64,000 bases of DNA from Hymenobacter ruricola (GCF_015694525.1 NZ_JADQDM010000002.1:434001-498000); one strand, 5' to 3'; shown: positions 43,109 through 53,446, counted from the first letter of the stretch. Program-made: numbers and translations. The notes: generated by a model not told the origin, from the letters alone.

Positions 43109-44200
43109 TCAAGCCGCGGGCCCTGGCGGCAACAACCGCCGCAACGCCTCGGCGCCACCGCCCAAAAACGCCACACGCACCGGAATGGTATAGGTTTTCA
43201 GACGCATCTGGGGCCGCCCCGCCCACAAATCGGGGCGTTGCAGGCGCGTCGCGTCCTTTTCAGTCGTAAAAATAGGCCAGCCCGGCTGCCAATGCGCCTG
43301 CAGGGCTTCCAGGTCGGCCGGCTGGAAGGCGTGGTGGTCGGGCAGTTTTTCGTGATATCGCATCACATAGCCCTGGCTCTCAAGGTACTCCCACAGGGGT
43401 TGGGGCTGCGCAATGCCCGTCAGCAGCAGCGCAGGTCCCATATCCAGGGCTTTGGGCGGGCCGTCAATTATTTCGCTGCCCTCGATTTCCAGCTCGGCGG
43501 CCAGGGCGCGGGGGGCGCCATACTCATAAACGGAAAACAGCACCGGAACATCGGGCCGGCCGTAGCGCCGAATGCGCCGGGCCACGGCTTCCTGTGCGGC
43601 CGGGCCCAGGTCTGGTGGGCACTTGGTCACGATAACGACATCGGCCCGACGAGCGCCGCGGCGGCTTTCGCGCAGGCGGCCGGCGGGCAGCACGTGGTCC
43701 TGGTAAAAGGGCCGGGCGTGCTCCGTGAGTAGCACATTGAGCGTGGGGCGCACGGTGCGGTGCTGGTAGGCATCGTCGAGCACGATGACCGTAACGTCCG
43801 GGTGCAGCTGCTGCAACAGTCGCACGCCCAGGCGCCGCTTTTCGGCCACGGCCACGGGCACCGCCGGCCCGGCAAACTGCTGGTAATACTGCCAAGGCTC
43901 GTCGCCCACCGTGGCGGCCGAATCCTGGGGGCCGGTCAGGCGCGGGCCCTGCGTCTGACGGCCGTAGCCCCGGCTCAGAATGGCCGGCCGGTGGCCCTGG
44001 CGCAGCAATTCCTCCACCAGCCAGGTGACGTGGGGCGTTTTGCCGGTGCCGCCCACCCGCAGGTTGCCCACATTGACGAGCGGCACCGCGAAGGCTTCGG
44101 AAGTTTTCCACCCGAAGTCGAAGAGCCGGTTGCGCACGGCCATAACGCCAGCGTAGAGCCAGGAAAACGGCAGCAACAGAAAAAGCAGCAAACGGGCCAT
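43109..44200 (-). CDS. lpxK: Tetraacyldisaccharide 4'-kinase
   Basis: Lipid A biosynthesis, sixth step: phosphorylates the 4' position of the disaccharide at the inner membrane. 363 residues. An N-terminal membrane anchor (LLLFLLLPFSWLYAGVMAVRN) precedes VPLVNVGNLRVGGTGKTPHVTWLVEEL, which holds the P-loop GGTGKTP, then RPAILSRGYGRQ and VIVLDDAYQHRTVRP. All LpxK signatures are present. It is the first gene in a minus-strand run with the porin and miaE, 55 bp upstream of the porin. Confidence 0.95.
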   Translation of the reverse strand: MARLLLFLLLPFSWLYAGVMAVRNRLFDFGWKTSEAFAVPLVNVGNLRVGGTGKTPHVTWLVEELLRQGHRPAILSRGYGRQTQGPRLTGPQDSAATVGDEPWQYYQQFAGPAVPVAVAEKRRLGVRLLQQLHPDVTVIVLDDAYQHRTVRPTLNVLLTEHARPFYQDHVLPAGRLRESRRGARRADVVIVTKCPPDLGPAAQEAVARRIRRYGRPDVPVLFSVYEYGAPRALAAELEIEGSEIIDGPPKALDMGPALLLTGIAQPQPLWEYLESQGYVMRYHEKLPDHHAFQPADLEALQAHWQPGWPIFTTEKDATRLQRPDLWAGRPQMRLKTYTIPVRVAFLGGGAEALRRLLPPGPAA

Positions 44201-44242
44201 TAGTGCCCAAAATTACGTCGGGTTTGGCCGGCGGCCGGCGCG

Positions 44243-44250
44243 TACTTTTG
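44243..44250 (+). promoter_or_regulatory. Bacteroidota -7 promoter element TACTTTTG
   Basis: GCGTACTTTTGGGCC ends 4 bp before the ATG at 44255, again implying a leaderless transcript. Confidence 0.6.
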
Positions 44251-44254
44251 GGCC

Positions 44255-44941
44255 ATGCCCACCCTGGCCGACCAATTGCTCCATTTTCTGACCACCTTTC
44301 CGCTGCCTCCAGCCTTGCCGGCGGGCGTGGAGGCCCTCAGTCCGTTCCGGGAGCCGCCCGTGCGGGAGCTGCTTGCCCGCTTCGCCCAAAAATATTACGC
44401 CGACAACAAGCCCCGCGTGGCTCTGCTCGGCATCAACCCCGGCCGCCTGGGCATGGGCCGCACCGGCGTGGCCTTCACCGACCCCACCGCGTTGGCCGAA
44501 CACTGCGGCATTGCCAACGACCTCCCGCGCGGCCGTCCTGAAACCTCTACGCAGTTCGTGTACAAATTCATCACCGCCCTGGGCGGCCCGGCCGAATTTT
44601 ATCAGCACTTCTATGTAAGCTCGCTCTATCCATTGGTACTGCTGAGAAACGGCTTGAACTACAATTACTATGACTCGCCCGCCCTCATCAAGGCCCTTTG
44701 GCCGGACATTCAGCTTTCCTTGCGCCGGCAAGTGGAAGAACTCGGCTTGCGGCGTGATGTGGCCGTGAGCCTGGGCAAGCGCAATGGTGAATTCTTCAAG
44801 CGCTTGAACGCTGAGTTGGGTTTGTTCGATAAAATTATTGTCCTCGACCACCCGCGCTACCTCATGCAGTATAAAAGCCGCGACGAAGCCGCCAACGTGG
44901 CGAAATACGTGGAAACGTTGGGCAGCCTTTTGTCTGAATAA
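44255..44941 (+). CDS. SMUG2-type uracil-DNA glycosylase family protein
   Basis: 228 residues with the family pattern VALLGINPGRLGMGRTGVAFTDP near residue 53, where the GINPG loop binds the base. HFYVSSLYPLVLLRNGLNYNYYDSP follows, and VLDHPRYLM near the end carries the catalytic histidine region. Related SMUG2-like enzymes remove uracil or deaminated bases in base-excision repair. Substrate range is not shown here. It is divergent from lpxK. Confidence 0.88.
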   Translation: MPTLADQLLHFLTTFPLPPALPAGVEALSPFREPPVRELLARFAQKYYADNKPRVALLGINPGRLGMGRTGVAFTDPTALAEHCGIANDLPRGRPETSTQFVYKFITALGGPAEFYQHFYVSSLYPLVLLRNGLNYNYYDSPALIKALWPDIQLSLRRQVEELGLRRDVAVSLGKRNGEFFKRLNAELGLFDKIIVLDHPRYLMQYKSRDEAANVAKYVETLGSLLSE

Positions 44942-44944
44942 ACT

Positions 44945-44975
44945 GAACGTCGTGCTTCCCCTCAGCATGACGTTC
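44945..44975. repeat. Decayed short copy of the CGTCATGC repeat
   Basis: GAACGTCGTGCT and AGCATGACGTTC pair across a seven-base loop with one mismatch. They match the ends of the larger repeats at 3833 and 38471 without their middle. Confidence 0.45.
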
Positions 44976-44992
44976 TCACTCCTCATTAAATA

Positions 44993-46114
44993 ATGCCCAC
45001 CGTTCAAGACCTCGCCCGCCTGCTCGAAGCCGCCGCGCCCCTCGCCTACCAGGAAAGCTACGACAACGCCGGCCTGCAATGCGGCAACCCGCAGGCCGAA
45101 ATCACCGGCGTACTCATCACCCTCGACTGCACGCCCGCCGTGGTGGCCGAGGCCCTGCGGCGCGGCTGCAACGTGGTGGTGGCCCATCACCCGGTCATTT
45201 TCCGGCCGCTCAAGCGCCTCACCGGGGCCAATGAAGTCGAGCAAACCATCATCGCGGCCCTCAAAAACGACGTGGCCATCTACGCCGCCCATACCAACCT
45301 CGACAACGTGCGCGGCGGCGTCAACGACAAGCTGGCCGAAAAGCTGGGCCTGCTGAAAACCCGCGTGCTGGCCCCGCAAAGCGGCATTTTGGGCCGCCTC
45401 ATCACCTACGTGCCCAACCGGCCCGAGGACCAGCAAGCCGACGTGGCCGGCCGCGTACTGGCCGCACTTTACGCCGCGGGCGCGGGCCAAATCGGCAATT
45501 ATTCGGCCTGTAGCTTTCAGACTGAAGGCACCGGCACGTTCACACCCGGCGCGGGCACCCAGCCGGCTATTGGTGCTGAAAACCGGCCCGAAACCGTGGC
45601 CGAGCGCCGGCTGGAAGTGCTGCTGCCTTTGCATCGGCAGACGGCGGTGCTGCGGGCGCTGCGGGCCGCGCATCCGTACGAAGAGGTGGCGTATGAGCTG
45701 ATTAAGCTCGAAAATGTGCACCAGGAAGTGGGTGCCGGCATGGTGGGCGAGCTGGCTGAGCCGCTGGCCCCAGCCGCGTTTCGGCAGATGTTGAAGCAGC
45801 AACTGCTGGTGCCCATGGTGCGGCACACGGCGTTTGAGAAGCCCATCAAAACGGTGGCCATTTGCGGGGGGGCGGGCGCGTTTCTCATTGGTGCGGCGCG
45901 GGCGGCGGGGGCCGATGCCTACGTGACGGGCGACGTGAAATACCACGAGTTTTTTGGGGCCGAGGGCCGGCTTATGCTTTGCGACGTGGGCCATTTTGAA
46001 AGCGAGCAGTTCACCGGCGAGGTGTTCCGGGATTTGCTAACGGCCGGATTTGGACGTACTTTTGCGGTCTTAATCGCTGAAACCCCTACGAACCCCGTTC
46101 AATATGACTGCTAA
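44993..46114 (+). CDS. Nif3-like dinuclear metal centre protein
   Basis: 373 residues of the NIF3/YbgI family (GTP cyclohydrolase I type 2-like). Metal-binding motifs are VVVAHHPVIFRPLK near the N-terminus and MLCDVGHFESEQF near the C-terminus. A middle insert (about 130-240) forms the PII-like domain seen in longer members. They assemble as hexameric toroids; function is unclear, with links to nucleotide or metal chemistry. It is followed by an overlapping zinc-ribbon gene, a pairing I recall as conserved across Bacteroidota. Confidence 0.92.
   Translation: MPTVQDLARLLEAAAPLAYQESYDNAGLQCGNPQAEITGVLITLDCTPAVVAEALRRGCNVVVAHHPVIFRPLKRLTGANEVEQTIIAALKNDVAIYAAHTNLDNVRGGVNDKLAEKLGLLKTRVLAPQSGILGRLITYVPNRPEDQQADVAGRVLAALYAAGAGQIGNYSACSFQTEGTGTFTPGAGTQPAIGAENRPETVAERRLEVLLPLHRQTAVLRALRAAHPYEEVAYELIKLENVHQEVGAGMVGELAEPLAPAAFRQMLKQQLLVPMVRHTAFEKPIKTVAICGGAGAFLIGAARAAGADAYVTGDVKYHEFFGAEGRLMLCDVGHFESEQFTGEVFRDLLTAGFGRTFAVLIAETPTNPVQYDC
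46057..46064 (+). promoter_or_regulatory. Internal -7 promoter element TACTTTTG
   Basis: GACGTACTTTTGCGG lies within the last codons of the nif3 gene, 39 bp before the zinc-ribbon start. It could give that gene an extra, independent promoter. Confidence 0.45.
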
Positions 46115-46865
46115 AAGTGCCGCCGTGTCGCCTGCCGACGTTCCCGTAGCCGCCAAGCTCGAAGCCCTGCTCACCCTGCAGCACCTCGACTCGCAGCTCG
46201 ACGAAATCCGGCGCGTGCGGGGCGATTTACCCGAAGAAGTGCGGGATTTGGAAGACGAAATTGCGGGCTACGAAGTGCGCGTGAAGAAATTTGACGAAGA
46301 AATTCAGGCCCTGAACGACTTCATCAAGAGCCGCAAGCAAGCCAGCAAAGACGCCGAAAGCCTCATCAAGAAGTACGACGAGCAGCAGCAGAATGTGCGC
46401 AACAACCGCGAGTTCGAAGCCATTGCCAAGGAAATTGAGTTGCAGCGCCTGGAAATCCAGATTGCCGACAAGAAAATCAAAGAAGCCCAGTACCAGATTG
46501 ACGTGAAGAATGCCGAAATCAGCGGCACCAAGTCGAAGCTGGACGAGCGCCGCAAGGACCTCGACAACAAGAAATCGGAGCTCGACACCATCGTGGGCGA
46601 GAACGAGGAGGAAGAGCGCACCATCATGGCTCAGCGCGAGGACGCCACCAAGCCGGTGGAAGACCGCCTGCTGACTGCCTACACCCGCATCCGCGGCAAC
46701 GTGCGCAATGGCCTGGCCGTGGTGCTGGTGCGCCGCGACGCCTGCGGCGGCTGCTTCAACACGGTGCCGCCCCAACGCCAGGCCGACATCATCTCGCACA
46801 AGAAAATCATCGTGTGCGAGCACTGCGGCCGCATTCTGGCCGATGTGGAAGCCCGCGCCGTTTAA
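46104..46865 (+). CDS. Coiled-coil protein with C4 zinc ribbon
   Basis: 253 residues of the CT398/DUF164 type. A long antiparallel coiled coil spans about 20-185 (for example FDEEIQALNDFIKSRKQASKDAESLIKKYDEQQQNVRNNREFEAIAKEIEL). A C-terminal zinc ribbon follows: DACGGCFNTVPPQRQ and IVCEHCGRILAD, four cysteines. In Chlamydia the homologue binds RNA polymerase and flagellar or secretion components; the general role is uncertain. The start overlaps the nif3 stop by 11 bp, so translation is coupled. A terminator follows. Confidence 0.9.
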   Translation: MTAKSAAVSPADVPVAAKLEALLTLQHLDSQLDEIRRVRGDLPEEVRDLEDEIAGYEVRVKKFDEEIQALNDFIKSRKQASKDAESLIKKYDEQQQNVRNNREFEAIAKEIELQRLEIQIADKKIKEAQYQIDVKNAEISGTKSKLDERRKDLDNKKSELDTIVGENEEEERTIMAQREDATKPVEDRLLTAYTRIRGNVRNGLAVVLVRRDACGGCFNTVPPQRQADIISHKKIIVCEHCGRILADVEARAV

Positions 46866-46915
46866 GCCCGGCTTGTAAGCAGCTCCCCCATCTGACTTGC
46901 TGAATGAAATCGTAG

Positions 46916-46945
46916 AAAGGAACGGCCCGGTGCCGTTCCTTTTTT
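46916..46945 (+). terminator. Rho-independent terminator
   Basis: AAAGGAACGGC and TGCCGTTCCTTTTTT form the stem and T run, ending the nif3 / zinc-ribbon unit. Confidence 0.88.
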
Positions 46946-46957
46946 GTTAAAACGGAT

Positions 46958-48529
46958 ATGGCATCATTGGCCGGCATTTTTCTTCGCACTGCGCACTCGG
47001 CGCGCCGGGCTGCTCTTCGGTGGGCGGGTGGGGTGGCGGGGTGGCTGCTGGTTTCGGGCTTTGCTGCGCCGGTGCAGGTTGGCTCGCCGGCGGGCCAGCC
47101 CAGCGCCAGCGTGGCGGCTACCGGCGAGCTCACGCCGGCCAGCCGCCGGGCCTATGCTGAGGTGCTGAAGCTGCGGCTGGGCCCGGCCCGGGAGTTGTTG
47201 CGGGTTGAATTAAGCAGTACGCCGAAGTCGCCCTCGCCCCTGCTGGTGGCCAATTGCATTGACTTTGCTGAATTAATCCTCACGCAGGACGCTACGCGCT
47301 ACGAAGCGGCGGAAGACGCCCAGGAAGCCCGCCTGGCGGTGCTGGACAAGCTGCCGGCCAGCGCCCTGCGCGACTATGCCCGCGCCGAAATCACGCTGCA
47401 TCTGGGCCTGAGCCAGCTGCTGTTTAAGCACGTGGTGATGGGCGGCTACCATTTGCGCAGCGGCTACCACCAGATGCAGGACGTGGTGAAGCGCTACCCG
47501 AGCTTTCTGCCAGCACGCAAGACGCTGGGCATCTGCCAGTTTGCGGTGGGCTCATTGCCCGAAGGCTACCACTGGCTGCTGAGCTTGCTGGGCCTCACGG
47601 CCGATTCCAACGACGGGTTGAAAAACCTGGCCCTGGCCGCGGCCCAGCCCCACGATTTCCAAACCGAAAGCCAGATTTACCTGAGTTTGATTCGGGAAGG
47701 CTATTACAAAAAGCCCGAGGAAGCCCTCCGGCTGGCGGAGCACCTGCACGCCCAACAGCCCGATAACCTGCTGTTTTCCTATCTGCTCATCAGCATCAAC
47801 AAGCGCCAGCACCACGGCGAGGCGGCGCTGGCGGCTTTCCGGGCCCGGCCCACCGGCGCGGGCTACCAGCCGGTGTCCTACCTGCGCCACATGGCCGCCG
47901 ACCTGCTGCTGTACCAGGGCGACTACGCGGCGTCGGAGCGCGAGAATCTGGCCTTTTTGCGCGAGTACAAAGGGCTGCACTACCGCAAGGATGCCGCCTT
48001 TAAGCTCTACCTGGCGGCGTGGCTGGGCGGGGCGCCGCCGGCCGCCGTGGCCCGCTACCGCGCCCAAATCAACGAGCCCGGCCCCACCGACGTGGAGGAA
48101 GACAACTACGCCCAGCACTACTACCACGAAGCCCAGGCCCTGAACCCCATTCTCACGCGCGCCCGCCTGCAAACCGACGGCGGCTACAACCAGCAGGCCC
48201 TGGCCACGCTGCGCACCTTTCGGGTGACGCCGAACACGCTCTGGCGCGACCGCATTGAGGAGCCCTACCGCCGGGCCCGCGCCTTCCAGGGCCTGGGTCG
48301 GCTCGATTCGGCTTGGTTCTATTTCGAGCGCACCCAAAGCGTGGCCGGCCCGAAGGCCCCCTATTATTTTGCGCCCCAGGCCGCGCTGCAGCAAGGCTAC
48401 CTGGCCCAAGAAGCCGGCAAAAAGGCGCAGGCCCGCTTTTATTTCGAAAAAGCCCTGCACTACCCCTGGCACGAATACAAAAACAGCACCGACGCCAAGG
48501 CCACGCTGGCGTTGCGCGAGCTGAAATAA
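46958..48529 (+). CDS. Exported TPR-like protein
   Basis: 523 residues. A long, weak N-terminal signal or anchor (ALRWAGGVAGWLLVSGFAAP) precedes an almost entirely helical protein with TPR-like pairs (SYLRHMAADLLLYQGDYAASERENLAFLREY, AFQGLGRLDSAWFYFERTQS, GYLAQEAGKKAQARFYFEKAL). It resembles Bacteroidota envelope scaffold proteins with no known partner. The start ATG at 46958 directly follows a terminator, so a separate promoter is expected but was not identified. Confidence 0.8.
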   Translation: MASLAGIFLRTAHSARRAALRWAGGVAGWLLVSGFAAPVQVGSPAGQPSASVAATGELTPASRRAYAEVLKLRLGPARELLRVELSSTPKSPSPLLVANCIDFAELILTQDATRYEAAEDAQEARLAVLDKLPASALRDYARAEITLHLGLSQLLFKHVVMGGYHLRSGYHQMQDVVKRYPSFLPARKTLGICQFAVGSLPEGYHWLLSLLGLTADSNDGLKNLALAAAQPHDFQTESQIYLSLIREGYYKKPEEALRLAEHLHAQQPDNLLFSYLLISINKRQHHGEAALAAFRARPTGAGYQPVSYLRHMAADLLLYQGDYAASERENLAFLREYKGLHYRKDAAFKLYLAAWLGGAPPAAVARYRAQINEPGPTDVEEDNYAQHYYHEAQALNPILTRARLQTDGGYNQQALATLRTFRVTPNTLWRDRIEEPYRRARAFQGLGRLDSAWFYFERTQSVAGPKAPYYFAPQAALQQGYLAQEAGKKAQARFYFEKALHYPWHEYKNSTDAKATLALRELK

Positions 48530-48583
48530 TAGCCGACGTATTTGGAGGCTATTGCAGCAGGCCAGTGGCTGGTTATTAATTGA

Positions 48584-49891
48584 ATGTTTCCCGTGGCTAT
48601 TTCCGCAGTTTCTCCTTGCCTGATTCCTCTTGCCGACCTGCCGGCCGACTTTCGGCAGCGGGCGTTGCAGTGGGCCGCGCAGTTTCCGCATTGCACCTAC
48701 TTTGAATCCAACGACGCGCAGTACCCGCAAGGCCCTTTCCAGCGCCTGCTGGCCGTGGCCCCCACCGGGGCCCCGGCTGTGGACTCACTGGCGGCGCTCG
48801 ACCAATTGCGCAACGAGAATTCGATGCCTGAATTTCGTTGCGGGTTCATCACCTACGACGTTAAAAACGACATTGAAGCGCTTTCCAGCCAAAACGCCGA
48901 CGGCATGGGCTGGCCGGAGCTTCACCTTTTCAGGCCCCAAACCTGGCTGTGCTGGCAAGCTGAAACGGTGGAAATCCACGGGGAAGCTACCGGCGTTTTA
49001 ACCCAGATTCTGGCCCAGGTGATGCCGTCGGCAGCGGCGCCACTGGTGCCCGTTTTGCGGCCGCGCCTGCCCAAGGCGGACTACATGCGTGCCGTCGACG
49101 CCGTTCGGACCGACATCCTCAACGGAGAAGTGTATGAATTGAACCTCTGCCAGGAATTCTACGCCGAAAACGTCTCCCTGAATCCAGTGGACGTGTTTTG
49201 GCGGCTCATGGAAGCCTCGCCCGCGCCGTTTGCCGGCTTCGTGCGCTGGCACGACAAATTCCTGCTCTGCGCCTCGCCCGAGCGGTTTCTGGCGCGCCGC
49301 GGCCCCCGGCTCTTTTCCCAGCCCATCAAGGGCACCATCCGCCGCGGCGCCACACCGGCGGAGGACGAGCAACAGCGCCAGGCGCTGCTACACGACGAAA
49401 AAGAGCGCGCCGAAAACCTGATGATTGTGGATTTGGTGCGCAACGACCTCGCCCGCGTGGCCCAAACCGGCAGTGTGTGCGTGCCCGAGCTTTTCGGCCT
49501 CTACCCCTTTCGCCACCTCTGGCAAATGATTTCGACGGTGGAAGCCACTGTTCGGCCCGCAGCCGACCTGGCCGAAATTCTCCGCGCCACCTTCCCCATG
49601 GGCTCGATGACGGGTGCGCCAAAAATCCGCGCCATGCAGCTCATCGAGCACTACGAAACTGCCCGGCGCGGCCTCTACAGCGGCAGCATCGGCTGCGTAT
49701 GGCCCACCGGCGACTTCGATTTCAACGTCGTCATCCGCTCGCTGCAATACCGGCAAGACACTGGCTACCTGAGCTTTCAGGTGGGCTCCGCCATTACATT
49801 TGATTCCGAGCCGGAACGCGAGTACGAGGAGTGCTTGTTGAAAGCGAAAGCGCTGCTGGAAGTGTTAGGCACGACAATCGGAGAACGATAA
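48584..49891 (+). CDS. pabB: Chorismate-binding enzyme, PabB-like
   Basis: 435 residues of the anthranilate / aminodeoxychorismate synthase component I family. The chorismate core includes YELNLCQEFYAENV, FAGFVRWHDKFLLCASPERFL, QPIKGTIRRG (the PIKGTxxR signature of PabB), AENLMIVDLVRNDLARV and FPMGSMTGAPKIRAMQLI. The PIKGT motif favours aminodeoxychorismate synthase in folate synthesis over anthranilate synthase (PMAGT). No glutaminase subunit gene is adjacent. Confidence 0.88.
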   Translation: MFPVAISAVSPCLIPLADLPADFRQRALQWAAQFPHCTYFESNDAQYPQGPFQRLLAVAPTGAPAVDSLAALDQLRNENSMPEFRCGFITYDVKNDIEALSSQNADGMGWPELHLFRPQTWLCWQAETVEIHGEATGVLTQILAQVMPSAAAPLVPVLRPRLPKADYMRAVDAVRTDILNGEVYELNLCQEFYAENVSLNPVDVFWRLMEASPAPFAGFVRWHDKFLLCASPERFLARRGPRLFSQPIKGTIRRGATPAEDEQQRQALLHDEKERAENLMIVDLVRNDLARVAQTGSVCVPELFGLYPFRHLWQMISTVEATVRPAADLAEILRATFPMGSMTGAPKIRAMQLIEHYETARRGLYSGSIGCVWPTGDFDFNVVIRSLQYRQDTGYLSFQVGSAITFDSEPEREYEECLLKAKALLEVLGTTIGER

Positions 49892-49895
49892 TCCC

Positions 49896-49999
49896 CTGTC
49901 ATCCTGAGTGTAGCGAAGGACCTTCTCCCGTTCGCATCGGTGGAAACAACCCCAACTGTTCAACGATGACAAGGTGCTTCGCTGCGTTCAGGATGACAG
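49896..49999. repeat. Imperfect paired inverted repeat, CTGTCATCCTGAG family
   Basis: Arms at 49896-49924 and 49970-49999 share CTGTCATCCTGA and AGCGAAG with a few mismatches. It sits between the pabB stop and the miaB promoter. Confidence 0.8.
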
Positions 50000-50062
50000 G
50001 AAGTTATTCGCAAAAACAGGACGGCCAGCTCTGCCATTCTGTCATTTTATGCGGCAAAGGCG

Positions 50063-50070
50063 TATCTTTG
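50063..50070 (+). promoter_or_regulatory. Bacteroidota -7 promoter element TATCTTTG (miaB)
   Basis: GCGTATCTTTGTATT, 25 bp before the miaB ATG; probably drives the miaB to lptE cluster. Confidence 0.65.
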
Positions 50071-50095
50071 TATTCCGCCGAAACGCGCTATAATT

Positions 50096-51532
<1,437 letters not shown>

Positions 51533-51585
51533 CTTCTTCTCGAGCGTGCAGTAGTGTTTCCGCATTCTTTAAAAAGTTATTCGTC

Positions 51586-52878
51586 TTGACCACCCAAGAA
51601 ATTCAATCCATCAAGCTCCGCTTCGGCATCATCGGCAACGCGCCGGCGCTGAACTACGCCATTCAGGTGGCCGCGCAAGTCGCGCCGACCGACATGACGG
51701 TGCTCATCACCGGCGAAAGCGGGTCGGGCAAGGAGTCGTTTTCCAAGATTATCCACGCCTTGTCGCCGCGCAAGCACGGGCAGTTCATCGCCATCAACTG
51801 CGGCGCCATACCGGAAGGCACGATTGATTCCGAGCTGTTTGGCCACGAAAAAGGCTCCTTCACCGGCGCCAACGAGGCCCGCAAGGGCTACTTCGAGGTC
51901 ACCAACGGCGGGACCATTTTCCTGGACGAAATCGGCGAGATGCCGCTGGGCACCCAGGCCCGCCTGCTGCGCGTGCTGGAGAATGGCGAGTTCATCCGGG
52001 TGGGTTCCTCAAAAGTGCAGAAAACCGACGTGCGCGTGGTGGCTGCCACCAACGTGAACCTGCTCGACCGCGTGCAGGCCGGCACTTTCCGCGAAGACCT
52101 GTACTACCGCCTCAACACGGTGCCCATCACAGTTCCACCGCTGCGTGAGCGAGGCGAGGATATCTACCTGCTTTTCCGCAAGTTCGCTTCCGATTCGGCC
52201 GAGCGTTACCGCACGCGCCCCATCACGTTGCTGCCCGATGCGGTGCAGGCGCTGACGCGCTTCCGCTTCCCCGGCAACATTCGCCAGCTCAAAAATATCG
52301 CCGAGCAGATTTCGGTGCTGGAAACCGAGCGCGAGCTGGATGCCCGGCGCCTAGCTCCCTACCTGCCGCAGGACCAGACCAGCCGCCTGCCCATGCTGCT
52401 GGGCCCCGGCGCGCCGGAGGGCTCGGCGGCCGGCTACTCGGAGCGCGACTTGCTCTATAAAATTCTGTTCGACATGCGCCGCGACATGACGGACCTCAAG
52501 AAAATGGTGCTGGAGCTGGCCACCGGCCAGCGCCCCCACGAGGCCCAGGAGCTGCTGCGCCAAAACAGCCACCTCTTCAGCAATACCGGCAGCGCCAGCG
52601 CGTTTGAGGGCAGCGCGGGTTCGGAGTATTTCCTGCCGCCGGCGCCCATTGCCTACAACAACGAGCCGGCTACGGACTACCACGACGAAGCGCCGGTGGA
52701 GGACATTCCGCACGAAACCGAGGAGGAAACCCTTTCCCTCGACGTGAAGGAGCGCGAGATGATACTCAAAGCCCTGAAAAAGCACAACAACAAGCGCAAA
52801 TACGCCGCCCACGACCTGGGCATCTCGGAGCGCACGCTTTATCGCAAACTCAAGCAATATGACCTGGAGCAAGTTTGA
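51586..52878 (+). CDS. Sigma-54-type transcriptional activator
   Basis: AAA+ enhancer-binding protein, 430 residues. It has no N-terminal sensory domain; it begins almost directly with the ATPase: ITGESGSGKESFSK (Walker A), GHEKGSFTGANEARKG (the sigma-54 contact loop, GSFTGA rather than GAFTGA), GTIFLDEIGEMP (Walker B), and FPGNIRQLKN. A low-complexity linker leads to a Fis-type helix-turn-helix at the end (ALKKHNNKRKYAAHDLGISERTLYRKLKQY). Start is TTG 51586. Targets are unknown; GSFTGA should still contact sigma-54. Confidence 0.93.
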   Translation: MTTQEIQSIKLRFGIIGNAPALNYAIQVAAQVAPTDMTVLITGESGSGKESFSKIIHALSPRKHGQFIAINCGAIPEGTIDSELFGHEKGSFTGANEARKGYFEVTNGGTIFLDEIGEMPLGTQARLLRVLENGEFIRVGSSKVQKTDVRVVAATNVNLLDRVQAGTFREDLYYRLNTVPITVPPLRERGEDIYLLFRKFASDSAERYRTRPITLLPDAVQALTRFRFPGNIRQLKNIAEQISVLETERELDARRLAPYLPQDQTSRLPMLLGPGAPEGSAAGYSERDLLYKILFDMRRDMTDLKKMVLELATGQRPHEAQELLRQNSHLFSNTGSASAFEGSAGSEYFLPPAPIAYNNEPATDYHDEAPVEDIPHETEEETLSLDVKEREMILKALKKHNNKRKYAAHDLGISERTLYRKLKQYDLEQV

Positions 52879-53446
52879 TTTAGCCGCTGGCTATAAGCTG
52901 TTAGCCATTAGCTTTCTCTGGCTCTTTGGCCGAAGAGCTATCGGCTATCAGCTAGTAGCCAGCAGCTTGCTGCTGAGCGGCTGCGGCATCTACTCCTTCA
53001 ATGGCACCAACATTGACCCGGCGGTGCGCACCATTTCCATCTCCACCATTCAGAACAATGCGCCCACGGGCCCGGCCTTCCTCACGCAGCGCTTCACGGA
53101 GGATTTGAAGGACTATTTCCAGCGCAACACCAACCTGAAACTGGTGCCGCGCGACGGCGACCTGCAATTCGACGGCAACATCATTGCCTACGATTTCGCC
53201 CCGGCGTCCATTCAGCAGGTGGGCGGCGTGAGCCAGGCCGGCTCCAACCGCCTCACCATTCAGGTTAAAATCCGCTTCACGAACAACAAGGACGACAAAC
53301 AGAGCTTCGAGCAGGTGTTTCAGAACTTCGACGACTACCCCGCCGACCGCAACATCGCCACGATTAACAACGACCCGAACGCCGTGCGCACCACGACGAC
53401 CAAAATCATCACCGATATTTTCAATAAATCGGTGGCCAACTGGTAA
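52859..53446 (+). CDS. lptE: LPS-assembly lipoprotein LptE-like
   Basis: Outer-membrane lipoprotein expected to plug LptD in LPS export. 195 residues with lipobox LLLSGC (lipidated C42) and the LptE-type mature start GIYSFNGTNIDPAVRTISISTIQNNA; continues FTEDLKDYFQRNTNLKLVPRDGDLQFDGNI. The ATG overlaps the end of the activator gene by 20 bp. The signal peptide region (residues about 10-35) is encoded by an inverted repeat element, giving an odd n-region with GYKLLAIS and IGYQLVAS echoes. Confidence 0.88.
   Translation: MTWSKFDLAAGYKLLAISFLWLFGRRAIGYQLVASSLLLSGCGIYSFNGTNIDPAVRTISISTIQNNAPTGPAFLTQRFTEDLKDYFQRNTNLKLVPRDGDLQFDGNIIAYDFAPASIQQVGGVSQAGSNRLTIQVKIRFTNNKDDKQSFEQVFQNFDDYPADRNIATINNDPNAVRTTTTKIITDIFNKSVANW
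52886..52963. repeat. Inverted repeat inside the lptE signal-peptide region
   Basis: Arms at about 52886-52915 and 52934-52963 match at 24 of 30 positions (core GCTGGCTA...AGCTG.TAGCC). The repeat starts 8 bp after the stop of the activator gene and lies wholly within the first 35 codons of lptE. Confidence 0.75.
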
